DNA from: Gemmatimonadota bacterium
Lineage (GTDB): Bacteria > Gemmatimonadota > Gemmatimonadetes > Gemmatimonadales > GWC2-71-9
Direction of reading: 5' to 3'
DNA: 41,005 bases
NCBI GenBank assembly: GCA_024641745.1
Contig: JAHECL010000008.1
Span: 1 to 41,005, forward strand
Under the pieces are notes generated by a model. That model saw only the letters and a program-made list of their open reading frames with translations. It was not told where the DNA came from and searched no databases. A program made the translations under genes and the position numbers. The number at the start of each line of letters is the position of its first letter. Position 1 is the first letter of the stretch. Positions 7,497 through 16,035 of the stretch are shown piece after piece.

Positions 7497-9265
7497 TATC
7501 CTTCCCCCGTGGCCGGGGCGATCGCCATCAGGCGGGCCTGCAGCGACTCCCGCCCCCGGAAAGTGTTCTGCTCCAGCTTGAACGCGACGTCCACCACCTC
7601 GCCCTCCCCCGGCGCCCGATCCGCCATCCCGAAGCCGATGGCGTCGAGCGCCGTCGCTCCATCCCGCAGCGTCGCCTTGAGGTGGCCGTTCCCCACCACC
7701 CGCGCCCCGTCGAGGCAGACGCCGCGTACGGCGAACACCGGCCCCGGATTTCCCATCCCGCACGGCTCGAGCTGTCGGCAGAGGACCTCGAGATCGTCGC
7801 TGACCTCGTCCAGCCGCAGCGAAACGTCGACCCGCTGCTCGGGGACGAGGTCGTCCGGACGCAGCACCCGGTTTGCCTCGGCGATGAATCGCTGCCGGAA
7901 TGCCCCGAACCGGTCGCGGCGGATCGTCAGCCCCGCCGCCATCCGGTGCCCCCCGAAGCGCTCGAGCAGGTCACCGCACTCGGCGAGCGCCTCCCGCAGG
8001 TGAAAGCGGGAGATGCTCCGTCCGCTTCCCTTTCCGACGCTCCCGTCGGCGCCCTCGAAGGCGACCAGGAAGGTCGGCCGTCCATAGCGCTCGACGATGC
8101 GGGACGCCACGATCCCGATCACCCCGGCGTGCCATTCGTCCGCGGACAGCACGAGCGCCGCCTCCTCGTCGAGGCGCGCCTGCGCCTCCACCTGGGCGAT
8201 CGCTTGCTCGAGGATCCGCTGGTCGAGCGCCTGCCGTTCGGCATTCAGCGCTTCCAGCCGGTTCGCGATGGGTGCCGCCTCGGCCATCGTGTCGGCCAGG
8301 AGGAGGCGGACACCATCCATCGCATCGTCGATCCGGCCCACCGCGTTCAGCCGGGGACCGAGCACGAAGCCGAGCTGCCCCGCCCGCATCGCGCCCTTGT
8401 CGAGGCCTGCCACCCGGATGAGCGCCCGCAATCCGGGCCACCGGCTCAGGACCAGTTCCCGCGTGCCGTTCCGCTCGACGAAGGAGCCGAGCCGCTCGAG
8501 GCCGTACCGCACCAGGATGCGATTCTCGCCGGTCAGCGGAACGACATCCGCCACCGTGGCGAGCGCCACGTAGTCGAGCAGGTGATTGGGGATCTCGGGG
8601 GAGAGACCGAGGACCGGCATCAGCGCCTGCACCAACTTGAAGGCGACACCGGTGCCGCAGAGCATGGCGTACGGGGAGTCCGGGCCGTCGAGCTGCGGAT
8701 CGACGATGGCCGTGGCCGGCGGGAGTTCCGTGCCCGGAAGGTGATGGTCGGTGACGACCACCGCCCTGCCCTCGTCACGCGCGGTCCGCACCGCGTGCAC
8801 GGCCGTGATGCCGCAATCGCAGGTCACGATCAGCCCCGCGTCGACTTCCCGCGCGCGGGCCAGGCCCGCCTCGCCGAAGTCGTAGCCGTCCCGCATCCGG
8901 TGGGGAACGAACGGAACGACCGTGGCCCCGGCGTGCCGCAGGGCACGGGTGAGCACCGCCGTGGCGCACTGGCCGTCCACATCGTAGTCGCCGTGCACCA
9001 GGATGGTCCGGCCGTCCCGAACCGCCGTGGCGATGGTGTCGACGGCCTGCGCCATCCCGCCCAGGCCCATCGGGTCGCCGAGATCGTCCAGGGAGGGCGC
9101 AAGGAATTTCCTGGCGGAGGCCGCGTCGGCAAACCCCCGCTGGATCAGCAGCGTCGCCAGCGCCCCCGGCACGGACAGCGCCTCCGCAAGGTCGGCCACC
9201 GCGTTCTTGTCGGGCGGGGGCCCGAGCACCAGGCGGACCGCGCGCGGTCCCGCCGCGGGCAGCAT
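7496..9265 (-). CDS. recJ: single-stranded-DNA-specific exonuclease RecJ
   Basis: RecJ is a 5'-3' single-strand DNA exonuclease of recombination and mismatch repair. The 589-residue protein carries the DHH phosphoesterase motifs: HGDYDVDG at about 94-101, TCDCGI, and VTDHHLPG at about 169-176. The DHHA1 domain follows with GKGSGRSIS and GGHRMAAGLT, and an OB-fold-like region is at the C-terminus. The Asp/His metal ligands are present. The gene is preceded by the zinc-ribbon protein gene with a 7-nt gap and followed by rsmD with a 1-nt overlap. Confidence 0.97.
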   Translation of the reverse strand: MLPAAGPRAVRLVLGPPPDKNAVADLAEALSVPGALATLLIQRGFADAASARKFLAPSLDDLGDPMGLGGMAQAVDTIATAVRDGRTILVHGDYDVDGQCATAVLTRALRHAGATVVPFVPHRMRDGYDFGEAGLARAREVDAGLIVTCDCGITAVHAVRTARDEGRAVVVTDHHLPGTELPPATAIVDPQLDGPDSPYAMLCGTGVAFKLVQALMPVLGLSPEIPNHLLDYVALATVADVVPLTGENRILVRYGLERLGSFVERNGTRELVLSRWPGLRALIRVAGLDKGAMRAGQLGFVLGPRLNAVGRIDDAMDGVRLLLADTMAEAAPIANRLEALNAERQALDQRILEQAIAQVEAQARLDEEAALVLSADEWHAGVIGIVASRIVERYGRPTFLVAFEGADGSVGKGSGRSISRFHLREALAECGDLLERFGGHRMAAGLTIRRDRFGAFRQRFIAEANRVLRPDDLVPEQRVDVSLRLDEVSDDLEVLCRQLEPCGMGNPGPVFAVRGVCLDGARVVGNGHLKATLRDGATALDAIGFGMADRAPGEGEVVDVAFKLEQNTFRGRESLQARLMAIAPATGEG

Positions 9266-9272
9266 CGGGCAG

Positions 9273-9989
9273 TTACGCCGTGGAGACTTCGAGGTAGTAC
9301 AGCATCACGCCGCATCCCTCGCAGGAGTCCACCATGCCCGACATCCGCATCTGGGACCGGCGATTCATCGGCACCGCCGTATAGCAGGCCCCGCAGGCGT
9401 CGCCGGTCAGGGCGACCACCGCCACCGGCGCGCGCGAGCCGCGCAGCCGCTCGTACCGCGAACGGAGCGGCTTGGCGACCGCCTCCGCGCTCTCATCCCG
9501 CGCGGCCAGGGCCGTGGCCCGTTCCGCCTCGAGCTCGGTCTTGCGGCTCGCGAGCGCCTCGCGCGGCTCGACCTGCTCGGCGATCAGCGCCTCGACCTGC
9601 GCCTCCGCGTCGGCCACCCGCGCCTCCTGGGCCTGCACCGCCTCCTGGGCCCGGAACCAGTCGGACTCCTCGCGGGCCAGTACCTGGCGCGCCAAATCGA
9701 GTTCCGCCATCAGCTGGCTGGTCTCCTTGCCAGGGCGGGAAACCTCGATCCGCTTCCGCCGGCCTTCCTGCAGCTTGCGATAGGTCTCGACACGCCCCTC
9801 GACTTCGATCCGGCGCCTCACCGCCTCGGCGACGGCGCGCTGGGCGACGCCGATGCTGGCCTCCGCGGCGACGACGGCCTCGTCGAGTGCCTGTTCCTCC
9901 TGCAGCACCTCGTCGAGCCGCTGGTCCACTTCGAGCAGTGTCATGTCCTTTTCCTGCAGGTCGAGCAGCTTTTCCAGATCGGGGTTCAT
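9273..9989 (-). CDS. coiled-coil protein with C-terminal C4 zinc ribbon
   Basis: This 238-residue protein is predicted cytoplasmic. Residues from about 5 to 185 are rich in Glu, Ala, Leu and Arg and form a long coiled coil, probably a hairpin. The C-terminus carries a C4 zinc ribbon made by CGAC and CEGC about 30 residues apart. The architecture matches the CT398-like/zf-RING_7 family, whose biochemical role is not well defined. The ATG at 9989 has a purine-rich Shine-Dalgarno (AAGGAAGACAGG) and was chosen over an upstream start that would lie inside dnaG. It lies 37 nt after dnaG and 7 nt before recJ, so a link to DNA metabolism is possible from context only. Confidence 0.85.
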   Translation of the reverse strand: MNPDLEKLLDLQEKDMTLLEVDQRLDEVLQEEQALDEAVVAAEASIGVAQRAVAEAVRRRIEVEGRVETYRKLQEGRRKRIEVSRPGKETSQLMAELDLARQVLAREESDWFRAQEAVQAQEARVADAEAQVEALIAEQVEPREALASRKTELEAERATALAARDESAEAVAKPLRSRYERLRGSRAPVAVVALTGDACGACYTAVPMNRRSQMRMSGMVDSCEGCGVMLYYLEVSTA

Positions 9990-10026
9990 CCTGTCTTCCT
10001 TGCTGAAGGTCGTGGCCTGGGCACCG

Positions 10027-11817
10027 TCACTTCGGCGCCCGCGACCGTGGGTTTTGCCAGTGCATCGCCTTGCGGAAGGCGCGGGAGTACTTCGCATCCA
10101 GCTCCTTCTTTCGTATCAATTTCTCCGCGGGACTCAACTGCTGGTATTCGCGCCAGAGCGGCCGGAACTCGAGCGCCTCCGAGGCGCTGGCGTAGTGGTC
10201 GTCGAGCACCGCCTCGGTGAGCGTCACGCCCGACTCCCGCAGTTCGCTCCAGAGCCCCTGGACCGCGTCGGGGAGCCGGGCGGCCAGCTCCGCCGCCGGC
10301 ACGCCGGCGGCCGCCGCCAGGGCGTCGAAGAGCATCCGATGCGTCGGCTCCTCGAACCACTCCGCCTGCACTTCCTGCGCAGCGCGGGCTCGATAGTCGT
10401 CGCTGGCGACCAGGACGCGCAGCAGCTCGGTCTCCGCCACGCTGCCCATCCGCCCGCGCCGCGGGGCGCTCCGGGCAGGCGGGGATGCGCGGCGGGCCGC
10501 CTCGGGCGCTGACGCGTGGGAAAGATGGCTGCGCGGCGCGGGCATCGACTCCACCTCCGCCAGCAGCACGTCCTTGCTCACGCCCGATCGCTCCGCCACC
10601 CGGGAGAGGTACAGCTCCCGCGTGATGGCGTTGCTGGCGGCACGGATGGTCGGCAGGAGCCGGTCGAGGGCGCCCCGGCGATGCTCCACCCCGTCGAACC
10701 ACCCCTTTCGTTCCAGGATCTGGATCTTTCGCTCGAGCACGTCAACGGCGTCGTCGAGCACCGCCTGCAGCGCCGCGGCGCCCCCCTTCTGCACCAGGGT
10801 GTCGGGGTCCTCGCCTGCCGGGAGCGTCGCCACGCGCACCCGGACGTCGTGCCGGAGGAGTTCGTCGCCCGCGCGAAAGGTGGCCCGGAGCCCGGCGGCG
10901 TCGCTGTCATACAGGAGCGTCACCGTCTTGGTGTACCGCTTGAGCAGGTCCGCCTGCTCACCGGTCAGCGCGGTGCCCAGCGGGGCCACGACATGCTCGA
11001 GGCCGGCCTGCACCAGGCGGAGCACGTCGAAGTAGCCCTCGACCACCAGTGCGTCCTCCTCGCGGCGGATCGCGTTGCGCGCGACGTGCATGTTGTAGAG
11101 CGACTTTCCCTTGTGGAAGATCGGCGTTTCCGGCGAGTTGAGGTACTTCGGCTCGCCGGGGCCGAGCAGCCGACCGCCGAACGCCACCACCCTGCCCCGC
11201 AGGTCGTGGATCGGGAAGAGGAGCCGGTTCCGGAACCTCGGTCCCACGCTGCCGTCCTCCCGCCGGACGACGAGGCCCGCGGTGACCAGATCGTCTTCCT
11301 TGACCCCCAGCTCCGCCATGGCCGCCTGGAATTCGCCGCGCCGCGGGGCGAAGCCGAGCCCGAGTTCCGCCGCGACCTCGGCCGGGAAGCCCCGCCCTTC
11401 GAGGTAGCTCCGCGCGCCGGCCGCCTCGGGCGACTCGCGCAGCTGCCGGGCGAACCAGTCGTGCGCCACCGCGGCGGCCGAGAAGTACGGCTCGTTCGGG
11501 TCGGGCCCCTGGCGCTCGCTTCGCTCGGGGATGACGATGCCGACCTTGCGCGCCACCTCGCGGACGGCGGTCGGGTAGTCCATGCCAAAGCGCTTCATGA
11601 AGAAGCTGAAGACGTCGCCCGCTTCGTGGCAGACATAGCAGTAGAACATCGCCTTCTTCGGGATCACCGCGAGGTTGCGGTGCGTGCCGCCGTGGAAGGG
11701 ACAGGCGCCGCGATAGTCGGAGCCGGTCCGCTTCAGGTCCACCGAGTCACCGACGATCGACACGATGTCGGCGGTGTCGCGCACCTGTTCGATCACGTCG
11801 TCGGGGATGCCGCTCAC
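10027..11817 (-). CDS. dnaG: DNA primase
   Basis: DnaG makes RNA primers for replication. The 596-residue protein has the N-terminal CHC2 zinc domain (CPFH at about 39-42 and CYVC about 20 residues later), the RNA-polymerase core with KYLNSP and GKSLYNM, and a TOPRIM domain with VVEGYFDVL and LYDSDAAG. A Pro/Arg-rich linker near residue 440-460 is followed by a helical C-terminal domain that would bind the DnaB helicase. The start is GTG at 11817, overlapping the mutS2 stop by 4 nt (GTGA). In many bacteria dnaG lies between rpsU and rpoD. Here yqeY and mutS2 come between rpsU and dnaG, and no rpoD follows. Confidence 0.97.
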   Translation of the reverse strand: MSGIPDDVIEQVRDTADIVSIVGDSVDLKRTGSDYRGACPFHGGTHRNLAVIPKKAMFYCYVCHEAGDVFSFFMKRFGMDYPTAVREVARKVGIVIPERSERQGPDPNEPYFSAAAVAHDWFARQLRESPEAAGARSYLEGRGFPAEVAAELGLGFAPRRGEFQAAMAELGVKEDDLVTAGLVVRREDGSVGPRFRNRLLFPIHDLRGRVVAFGGRLLGPGEPKYLNSPETPIFHKGKSLYNMHVARNAIRREEDALVVEGYFDVLRLVQAGLEHVVAPLGTALTGEQADLLKRYTKTVTLLYDSDAAGLRATFRAGDELLRHDVRVRVATLPAGEDPDTLVQKGGAAALQAVLDDAVDVLERKIQILERKGWFDGVEHRRGALDRLLPTIRAASNAITRELYLSRVAERSGVSKDVLLAEVESMPAPRSHLSHASAPEAARRASPPARSAPRRGRMGSVAETELLRVLVASDDYRARAAQEVQAEWFEEPTHRMLFDALAAAAGVPAAELAARLPDAVQGLWSELRESGVTLTEAVLDDHYASASEALEFRPLWREYQQLSPAEKLIRKKELDAKYSRAFRKAMHWQNPRSRAPK

Positions 11818-14171
11818 GGCCTCAGCTCCGCGACGGTGGCGCCGGTGCCGCCCTGGTTGGAGGGCGCGAAGCCGTGGCTCTGCACACGGGGATCGCGGTT
11901 CAGCAGCTGCTGCACCCGTGCCCGCACCACCCCCGTCCCCTTGCCGTGGATGATCCGGAGGTAGGGCCGGTCCGCCAGCACCGCCGCGTCGAGCGCGGCG
12001 AGCGCCGCCATTTCCGCCTCGTCCCCCGTCATCCCGCGCAGGTCGACCTCCAGCGGGGCCTCGACAGTCGGATGGTGCGCGAGCCGCACCGGATCGGCCG
12101 CCGGCGGCCTCGGGCCCGTGCCGGCCAGCACCTCCACCTGGCGGGTGTCGACCACGACGCGCAGCCCGCCGACCATCACCACCGCCCGCCCGTCGCCGCG
12201 CAGCTCCACCACCTCACCGATCCCGGTGGCCCCGGTCCGGACCCGGCTCCCCACGGCGACCGACGCCCCGGTCCCCCGCTCCTCATCCTCCACCGCCGCC
12301 ACCGCACGCGCCTCGGCGGTGATGCCCTCTTCCAGCAGGCGACGGGCATCGCGCGCTGCGCCCTCATCGACGGCCGAACGCGCCGCCCCCAGGGCATCCT
12401 CGACCAGCTGCCGCGCCTCCAGCAGGTGCGTCCGCGCCTGCTCGCGTGCGCGACGTTCGGCGTCGCGTTCCCGCCGACGCAGTTCCCCTTCCCGCGCCTC
12501 CACCTCGGCGCGTGCGGCTGTCAGGCGGGCGGCCAGCGCCTCGCTCTCCGCATCCCGGGCCGCGAGTGCCGCTTCCCCCGCCTCCAGTGTGCGGGCCCGG
12601 CGTTCGGCGTCGGCGAGCAGCGCATCGAGCGTCCGCGCGGCCCGCGGGACGTCGGCTTCCGCCTCCGCAATGACCCCGTCGTCGATCCCCAGGCGGCGGG
12701 CGATGGCCAGGCCGTAGGACCGTCCCGGCACCCCCTTCTCGAACCGGTAGGTCGGCCGGATCGTCTCCGCATCGAACTGGAGCGAGGCGTTCACGACGCC
12801 GGGGTGACGCTCGGGCAGGGTCTTCAGGGTGCCGAGGTGCGTGGTAGCCAGGGTGGTGGTCCCGCGCCGCGTGAGCGAAAGCAGCGCGGCGCCCGCGAGC
12901 GCCGCCCCCTCCGCCGGGTCGGTCCCGCTGCCGATCTCGTCGAGCAGCACCAGCGTGGCGTCGTCGGCCTGCGTGAGGATCCCGCGCAGCGCGGCGAGGT
13001 GGGCCGAGAAGGTCGAGAGGTTGGCCGCCAGCGACTGGTGATCGCCGATGTCGGCGAAGAACTGCGTGAACACCGGGAGCTGGCCGCCGGCGCCGACCGG
13101 CGGGATGATGCCGCTCTGCGCGAGTGCGCCCAGCAGGCCGACCGCCTTGAGCAGCACCGTCTTGCCGCCGGTGTTCGGCCCGCTGACGACGAGCGTCCGT
13201 TCCGCCGAGCCGAGCGACAGATCGAAGGGAATCACCGTCTCGCCGGCGGCGAGGAGAAGCGGGTGGCGGCCGTTCAGGATGACCAGGGGAGCGGGCGCTG
13301 CGAGCATCTCCGGGCGGAACCCCTCGACGGCCGCGGCGTAGCGCGCCCTGGCCACCAGGTCGTCCAGCCGCACGCACATCTCCGCGCCGGCGCGAAGATC
13401 CTCCCAGCATGGCCGAAGAAGCGCCGTCAGCTCGCGGAGCACTCGCGTCCGCTCCTGCTCCTCCGCCGCTTCCGCCTCGCGCAGGGCGTTCCCGAGTTCG
13501 ATGGCGGCCGTCGGCTCCAGGAAGAGGGTGCCGTGGCTGGCGGACTCGTCGTGGACAATCCCTGCCGGGCGCTGACGGGCGTCGCGGCGCACGGGAATGA
13601 CGTACCTCCCTCCCCGCACCGTCACGCCGGCGTCTCCCGCACCTTCAGCGGCGCGAAGGATGGTCTCCAGCTTCCTGATCAGGCGCGCGCGTGCCGACTG
13701 GACGGCCCGGCGCGCGCCGGCAAGCGCCGGACTGGCGCCGTCGAGCAGCTGGCCGTCGTCGTCCAGCGCGGACTCGAGGCGACGGTCGAGGGCCTTGTCC
13801 GGGATCAGCACCACGAGTTCCGCCGCCAGCGGGGCCTCGTCCGCGACGCGCCGCAGTTCGGCGGCATTCAGTCGTGCCGCGCGCAGGAGTCCTCGCACCC
13901 GGACCAGTTCGGGGCCGTCCAGCACGCTCCCCTCGACCCGCAACCGCGCCAGCGCGCTCCCGGTCTCGGGCACCGGTTCCACCACGATTGGCGTCTTCCG
14001 GCGGCAGAGGGCCGCGACTTCCTCGACCCGCGTCAGCTCGTCCCGGATCCAGGCGAGGTCGGCGGTCGGCCGGCGGGCCAGGATCCGGCCGACGCCGAGG
14101 GGTCCGGCGGCAAACCCGGCGACCGCCTCGAGCGCCCGCGTGAACTCGAGCGTCTCGAGCGCCGCGCTCAT
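11814..14171 (-). CDS. mutS2: endonuclease MutS2 (Smr-domain MutS paralogue)
   Basis: MutS2 is a MutS paralogue without the mismatch-recognition domain. Family members act in suppressing recombination or rescuing collided ribosomes. From ATG 14171 it has 785 residues. The ATPase has Walker A GPNTGGKTVLLK and Walker B LVLLDEIGSGTDP. A long coiled region rich in Arg, Glu and Ala follows, then a KOW-like segment (VAVGSRVRTG), and a C-terminal Smr nuclease domain (EVDLRGMTGDEA and IIHGKGTGVVR). An alternative ATG at 14258 overlaps the yqeY stop (ATGATG) and would add 29 residues. Those codons cover a strong hairpin (14192-14227) and are rich in Gly and Pro, so 14171 (family-like start ALETLEFTRALEAVAG) is preferred. 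dnaG overlaps by 4 nt. Confidence 0.95.
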   Translation of the reverse strand: MSAALETLEFTRALEAVAGFAAGPLGVGRILARRPTADLAWIRDELTRVEEVAALCRRKTPIVVEPVPETGSALARLRVEGSVLDGPELVRVRGLLRAARLNAAELRRVADEAPLAAELVVLIPDKALDRRLESALDDDGQLLDGASPALAGARRAVQSARARLIRKLETILRAAEGAGDAGVTVRGGRYVIPVRRDARQRPAGIVHDESASHGTLFLEPTAAIELGNALREAEAAEEQERTRVLRELTALLRPCWEDLRAGAEMCVRLDDLVARARYAAAVEGFRPEMLAAPAPLVILNGRHPLLLAAGETVIPFDLSLGSAERTLVVSGPNTGGKTVLLKAVGLLGALAQSGIIPPVGAGGQLPVFTQFFADIGDHQSLAANLSTFSAHLAALRGILTQADDATLVLLDEIGSGTDPAEGAALAGAALLSLTRRGTTTLATTHLGTLKTLPERHPGVVNASLQFDAETIRPTYRFEKGVPGRSYGLAIARRLGIDDGVIAEAEADVPRAARTLDALLADAERRARTLEAGEAALAARDAESEALAARLTAARAEVEAREGELRRRERDAERRAREQARTHLLEARQLVEDALGAARSAVDEGAARDARRLLEEGITAEARAVAAVEDEERGTGASVAVGSRVRTGATGIGEVVELRGDGRAVVMVGGLRVVVDTRQVEVLAGTGPRPPAADPVRLAHHPTVEAPLEVDLRGMTGDEAEMAALAALDAAVLADRPYLRIIHGKGTGVVRARVQQLLNRDPRVQSHGFAPSNQGGTGATVAELRP

Positions 14172-14191
14172 CCGTGCCCCCGGCAAAGAGG

Positions 14192-14227
14192 ACGGGGTGC
14201 CCGGGTCCGTGGACCCCTGCACCCCGT
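14192..14227. repeat. 17-bp-arm GC hairpin between yqeY and mutS2
   Basis: The arms ACGGGGTGC-CCGGGTCC and GGACCCCTGC-ACCCCGT pair over 17 positions with two mismatches and only a GT dinucleotide at the centre. It lies between the yqeY stop (14255) and the preferred mutS2 start (14171). No T-run follows on either strand. It could be an RNA-processing or attenuation element, or a dispersed repeat. Confidence 0.65.
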
Positions 14228-14254
14228 CGCTCAGTCGAACCGGTTCGGTCGCCA

Positions 14255-14695
14255 TCATCCCAGCGAGAGCTCCGTCCGCACGATCTGTTGAATCACCTTG
14301 CCGTCCGCCCGTCCCTTGAACTGCGGGACGACGCGTCCCATCACCTTGCCGATGTCGGCGGCCCCGTCCGCGATGGCCGCCCGCACCGCGGCGCGGATCT
14401 CCTCCGGATCGGCGGCGGGCGGGAGGAACTCCTCGATGATCCGGATTTCCGCCCGCTCCTGCCCGGCCAGGTCCTCTCGCCCACCTGCCATGTACTGCTC
14501 GACGGATTCACGCCGCATCTTGACGCCCTTCTGGAGAATCTCGAGCACGTCGTCATTGGTGGGCGGGCGGTTCTGCTCCAACGCACGGTTCTTGAGAGCC
14601 GCAAGGACCGTCCCCAGCAGCTGGGTACGGTCCTTGTTCCTGGACTTGCGGGCCGCCGTCAAGGCGGCCTGCAGGTCGTCTGCCAGATTAGACAC
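14255..14695 (-). CDS. yqeY: GatB/YqeY domain protein
   Basis: This 146-residue protein is of the YqeY family, which shares the C-terminal helical domain of the GatB subunit of tRNA amidotransferases. It may interact with charged tRNA, but the role is unproven. Family blocks are [37 protein letters not shown] and [17 protein letters not shown]. The GTG at 14695 overlaps the rpsU stop by 8 nt and has GGAAG upstream. The rpsU-yqeY order is widely conserved. The stop codon overlaps a possible upstream mutS2 start. Confidence 0.93.
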   Translation of the reverse strand: MSNLADDLQAALTAARKSRNKDRTQLLGTVLAALKNRALEQNRPPTNDDVLEILQKGVKMRRESVEQYMAGGREDLAGQERAEIRIIEEFLPPAADPEEIRAAVRAAIADGAADIGKVMGRVVPQFKGRADGKVIQQIVRTELSLG

Positions 14696-14885
14696 GCGGC
14701 TTCCGGGGACCACGGCGCACCTTCCGCGCGGCGGCATTCATCTTCCGCTTCCGCTTCTCGCTCGGCTTTTCATAGTGCCGGTGCTTTCTCAGGTCGGAGA
14801 GGATCCCGGCCTTTTCGCACTTCTTCTTGAAGCGCTTCAGCGCCCGCTCGAAGCTTTCGTCATCGTGAATGACGACTTCGGACAT
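14688..14885 (-). CDS. rpsU: 30S ribosomal protein S21
   Basis: S21 is a small basic protein of the 30S subunit needed for initiation. The 65-residue protein has the family pattern: an acidic-to-basic N-terminal helix ([20 protein letters not shown]), then [16 protein letters not shown] and a very basic tail. ATG at 14885 is preferred over an in-frame TTG at 14891 because AGGGGTGA lies at the right distance. A candidate promoter is at 14941-14969. The stop overlaps yqeY. Confidence 0.96.
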   Translation of the reverse strand: MSEVVIHDDESFERALKRFKKKCEKAGILSDLRKHRHYEKPSEKRKRKMNAAARKVRRGPRKPRV

Positions 14886-14940
14886 CAGCAAATCACCCCT
14901 CTCGAGCCCGTGTCAGGGCGGTAATGTTATGCAGTCCTTA

Positions 14941-14969
14941 AACATAGACGGTCCGTGCCCAGTGAGCAA
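14941..14969 (-). promoter_or_regulatory. candidate sigma-70-type promoter for rpsU
   Basis: On the minus strand TTGCTC (14969-14964) is followed after 17 nt by TATGTT (14946-14941). Both hexamers match four of six consensus bases. It lies in the only sizeable gap (14892-14975) between the HIT gene and rpsU, so it would start the rpsU-yqeY-mutS2-dnaG transcript with a leader of about 50 nt. Confidence 0.55.
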
Positions 14970-14975
14970 GACCGG

Positions 14976-15323
14976 TCAGCCAGGGGGCCATCCGAGCGCC
15001 CGGCCCCCCAGCAGATGGAGGTGGAGGTGGTCCACACTCTGCCCCCCGTCCTTCCCCGTGTTGGTGACCAGCCGGTAGCCCCCCGCGTCGAGACCCAGCT
15101 GGGCCGCCACGTCCGTGGCGAACGCCACCAGCCGCCCCAGCAGTCGCTCCCCCTCCGGTCCCGTCGCGTCCCGGGCGGCGGCATGGTGCCGGACGGGGAT
15201 CACCAGGACGTGCACCGGGGCCTGGGGATTCAGGTCGCGGAAGGCGACGACCTCCGCCGTGCGTCCCACGACCTGCGCCGGGATCTCGCCCGCGGCGATC
15301 CGACAGAAGATGCAGTCAGCCAT
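14976..15323 (-). CDS. HIT family nucleotide-binding protein
   Basis: This 115-residue protein is a histidine-triad hydrolase of the HINT/HinT type, probably a purine nucleoside phosphoramidase. The triad HLHLHLLGG is near residues 99-107. The zinc-site motif CIFCRI at about 4-9 and the block GYRLVTNTGKDGGQSV are typical. The ATG at 15323 overlaps the end of rsmE by 8 nt. The substrate is not known. It is the last gene before the rpsU promoter. Confidence 0.93.
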   Translation of the reverse strand: MADCIFCRIAAGEIPAQVVGRTAEVVAFRDLNPQAPVHVLVIPVRHHAAARDATGPEGERLLGRLVAFATDVAAQLGLDAGGYRLVTNTGKDGGQSVDHLHLHLLGGRALGWPPG

Positions 15324-16035
15324 CGAGGCCTCGCTTCCGTGCGATGCTGGTGTACACGGCGGCCGCCAGCGCCGCCGTCTCGAACCTCAGGATATGATCA
15401 CCGAACCGGACCGGCGCGAACCCTGCCGCTTCGAGCCGCCGACGCTCCTCCACCGTGAATCCGCCCTCGGGACCGATCGCCACCGTGACCGGCGACGGGC
15501 CCACCCCGGCCGGCGGGAGTCCCCCGTCGAGCGCCGCCAGCCACCGGAGACCCTCGTGCGGCTCCGCGGCAAACGCCTCCAGCCCCACCGGCTCACGCAC
15601 CGCCGGCGCCCACGAGGCACCGCACTGCTTGATCGCCTCACGCGCGCGCCGGCGGAACCGTTCCACCTGCGCCCCCCGGATCCGCGACGCGACTCCCCGG
15701 GTGTGCTCCGTCTCGAGCGGGACGATCTCGGTCACGCCGAGCTCCGCCGCCTTCTCCACCACCCAGGCGAATCGATCCCGCTCCCCCGCCCCGATCGCCA
15801 GGACGAGCGGATGCGAGGCTTCCACACGGGTGACCGCACCGACGGTGACCGCTGCGTCCTTCCGGCCGAGTTCGATGATGCCCTCCGCCACCCCTCCCAC
15901 GCCATCGAGCAACCGGACCGCGTCCCCGGCGCCGGCGCGGCGCACACGGAGGTGATGCGCCTCCACCGGGTCGAGGGCGATGCGCGCGCCCGAGACCAGG
16001 CTGCCGGCCGGCACGAGGACGTTCACGGCAACCAT
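15316..16035 (-). CDS. rsmE: 16S rRNA (uracil(1498)-N3)-methyltransferase
   Basis: RsmE methylates U1498 of 16S rRNA and belongs to the SPOUT superfamily. The protein has a PUA-like N-terminal domain (VEAHHLRVRRAGAGD at about 24-38) and a knotted SAM-binding domain with WVVEKAAELGV, IGPEGGFTVEE, FGDHILRFETAALAA and a C-terminal helix. The start is ATG at 16035 (239 residues). An alternative GTG at 16026 would give the 4-nt GTGA overlap with the prmA stop that is common in this window. The prmA-rsmE pairing is conserved in many phyla. Confidence 0.94.
   Translation of the reverse strand: MVAVNVLVPAGSLVSGARIALDPVEAHHLRVRRAGAGDAVRLLDGVGGVAEGIIELGRKDAAVTVGAVTRVEASHPLVLAIGAGERDRFAWVVEKAAELGVTEIVPLETEHTRGVASRIRGAQVERFRRRAREAIKQCGASWAPAVREPVGLEAFAAEPHEGLRWLAALDGGLPPAGVGPSPVTVAIGPEGGFTVEERRRLEAAGFAPVRFGDHILRFETAALAAAVYTSIARKRGLDG

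Noticed and set aside
7682-10006. 774-codon plus-strand open frame opposite recJ and the zinc-ribbon gene
   Set aside because: Same cause as the other long antisense frames. Both minus-strand genes are well supported.
11874-14291. 805-codon plus-strand open frame opposite mutS2
   Set aside because: It mirrors mutS2 over its full length. The composition (Arg, Gly, Pro, His rich, no motif) is that of a shadow frame.
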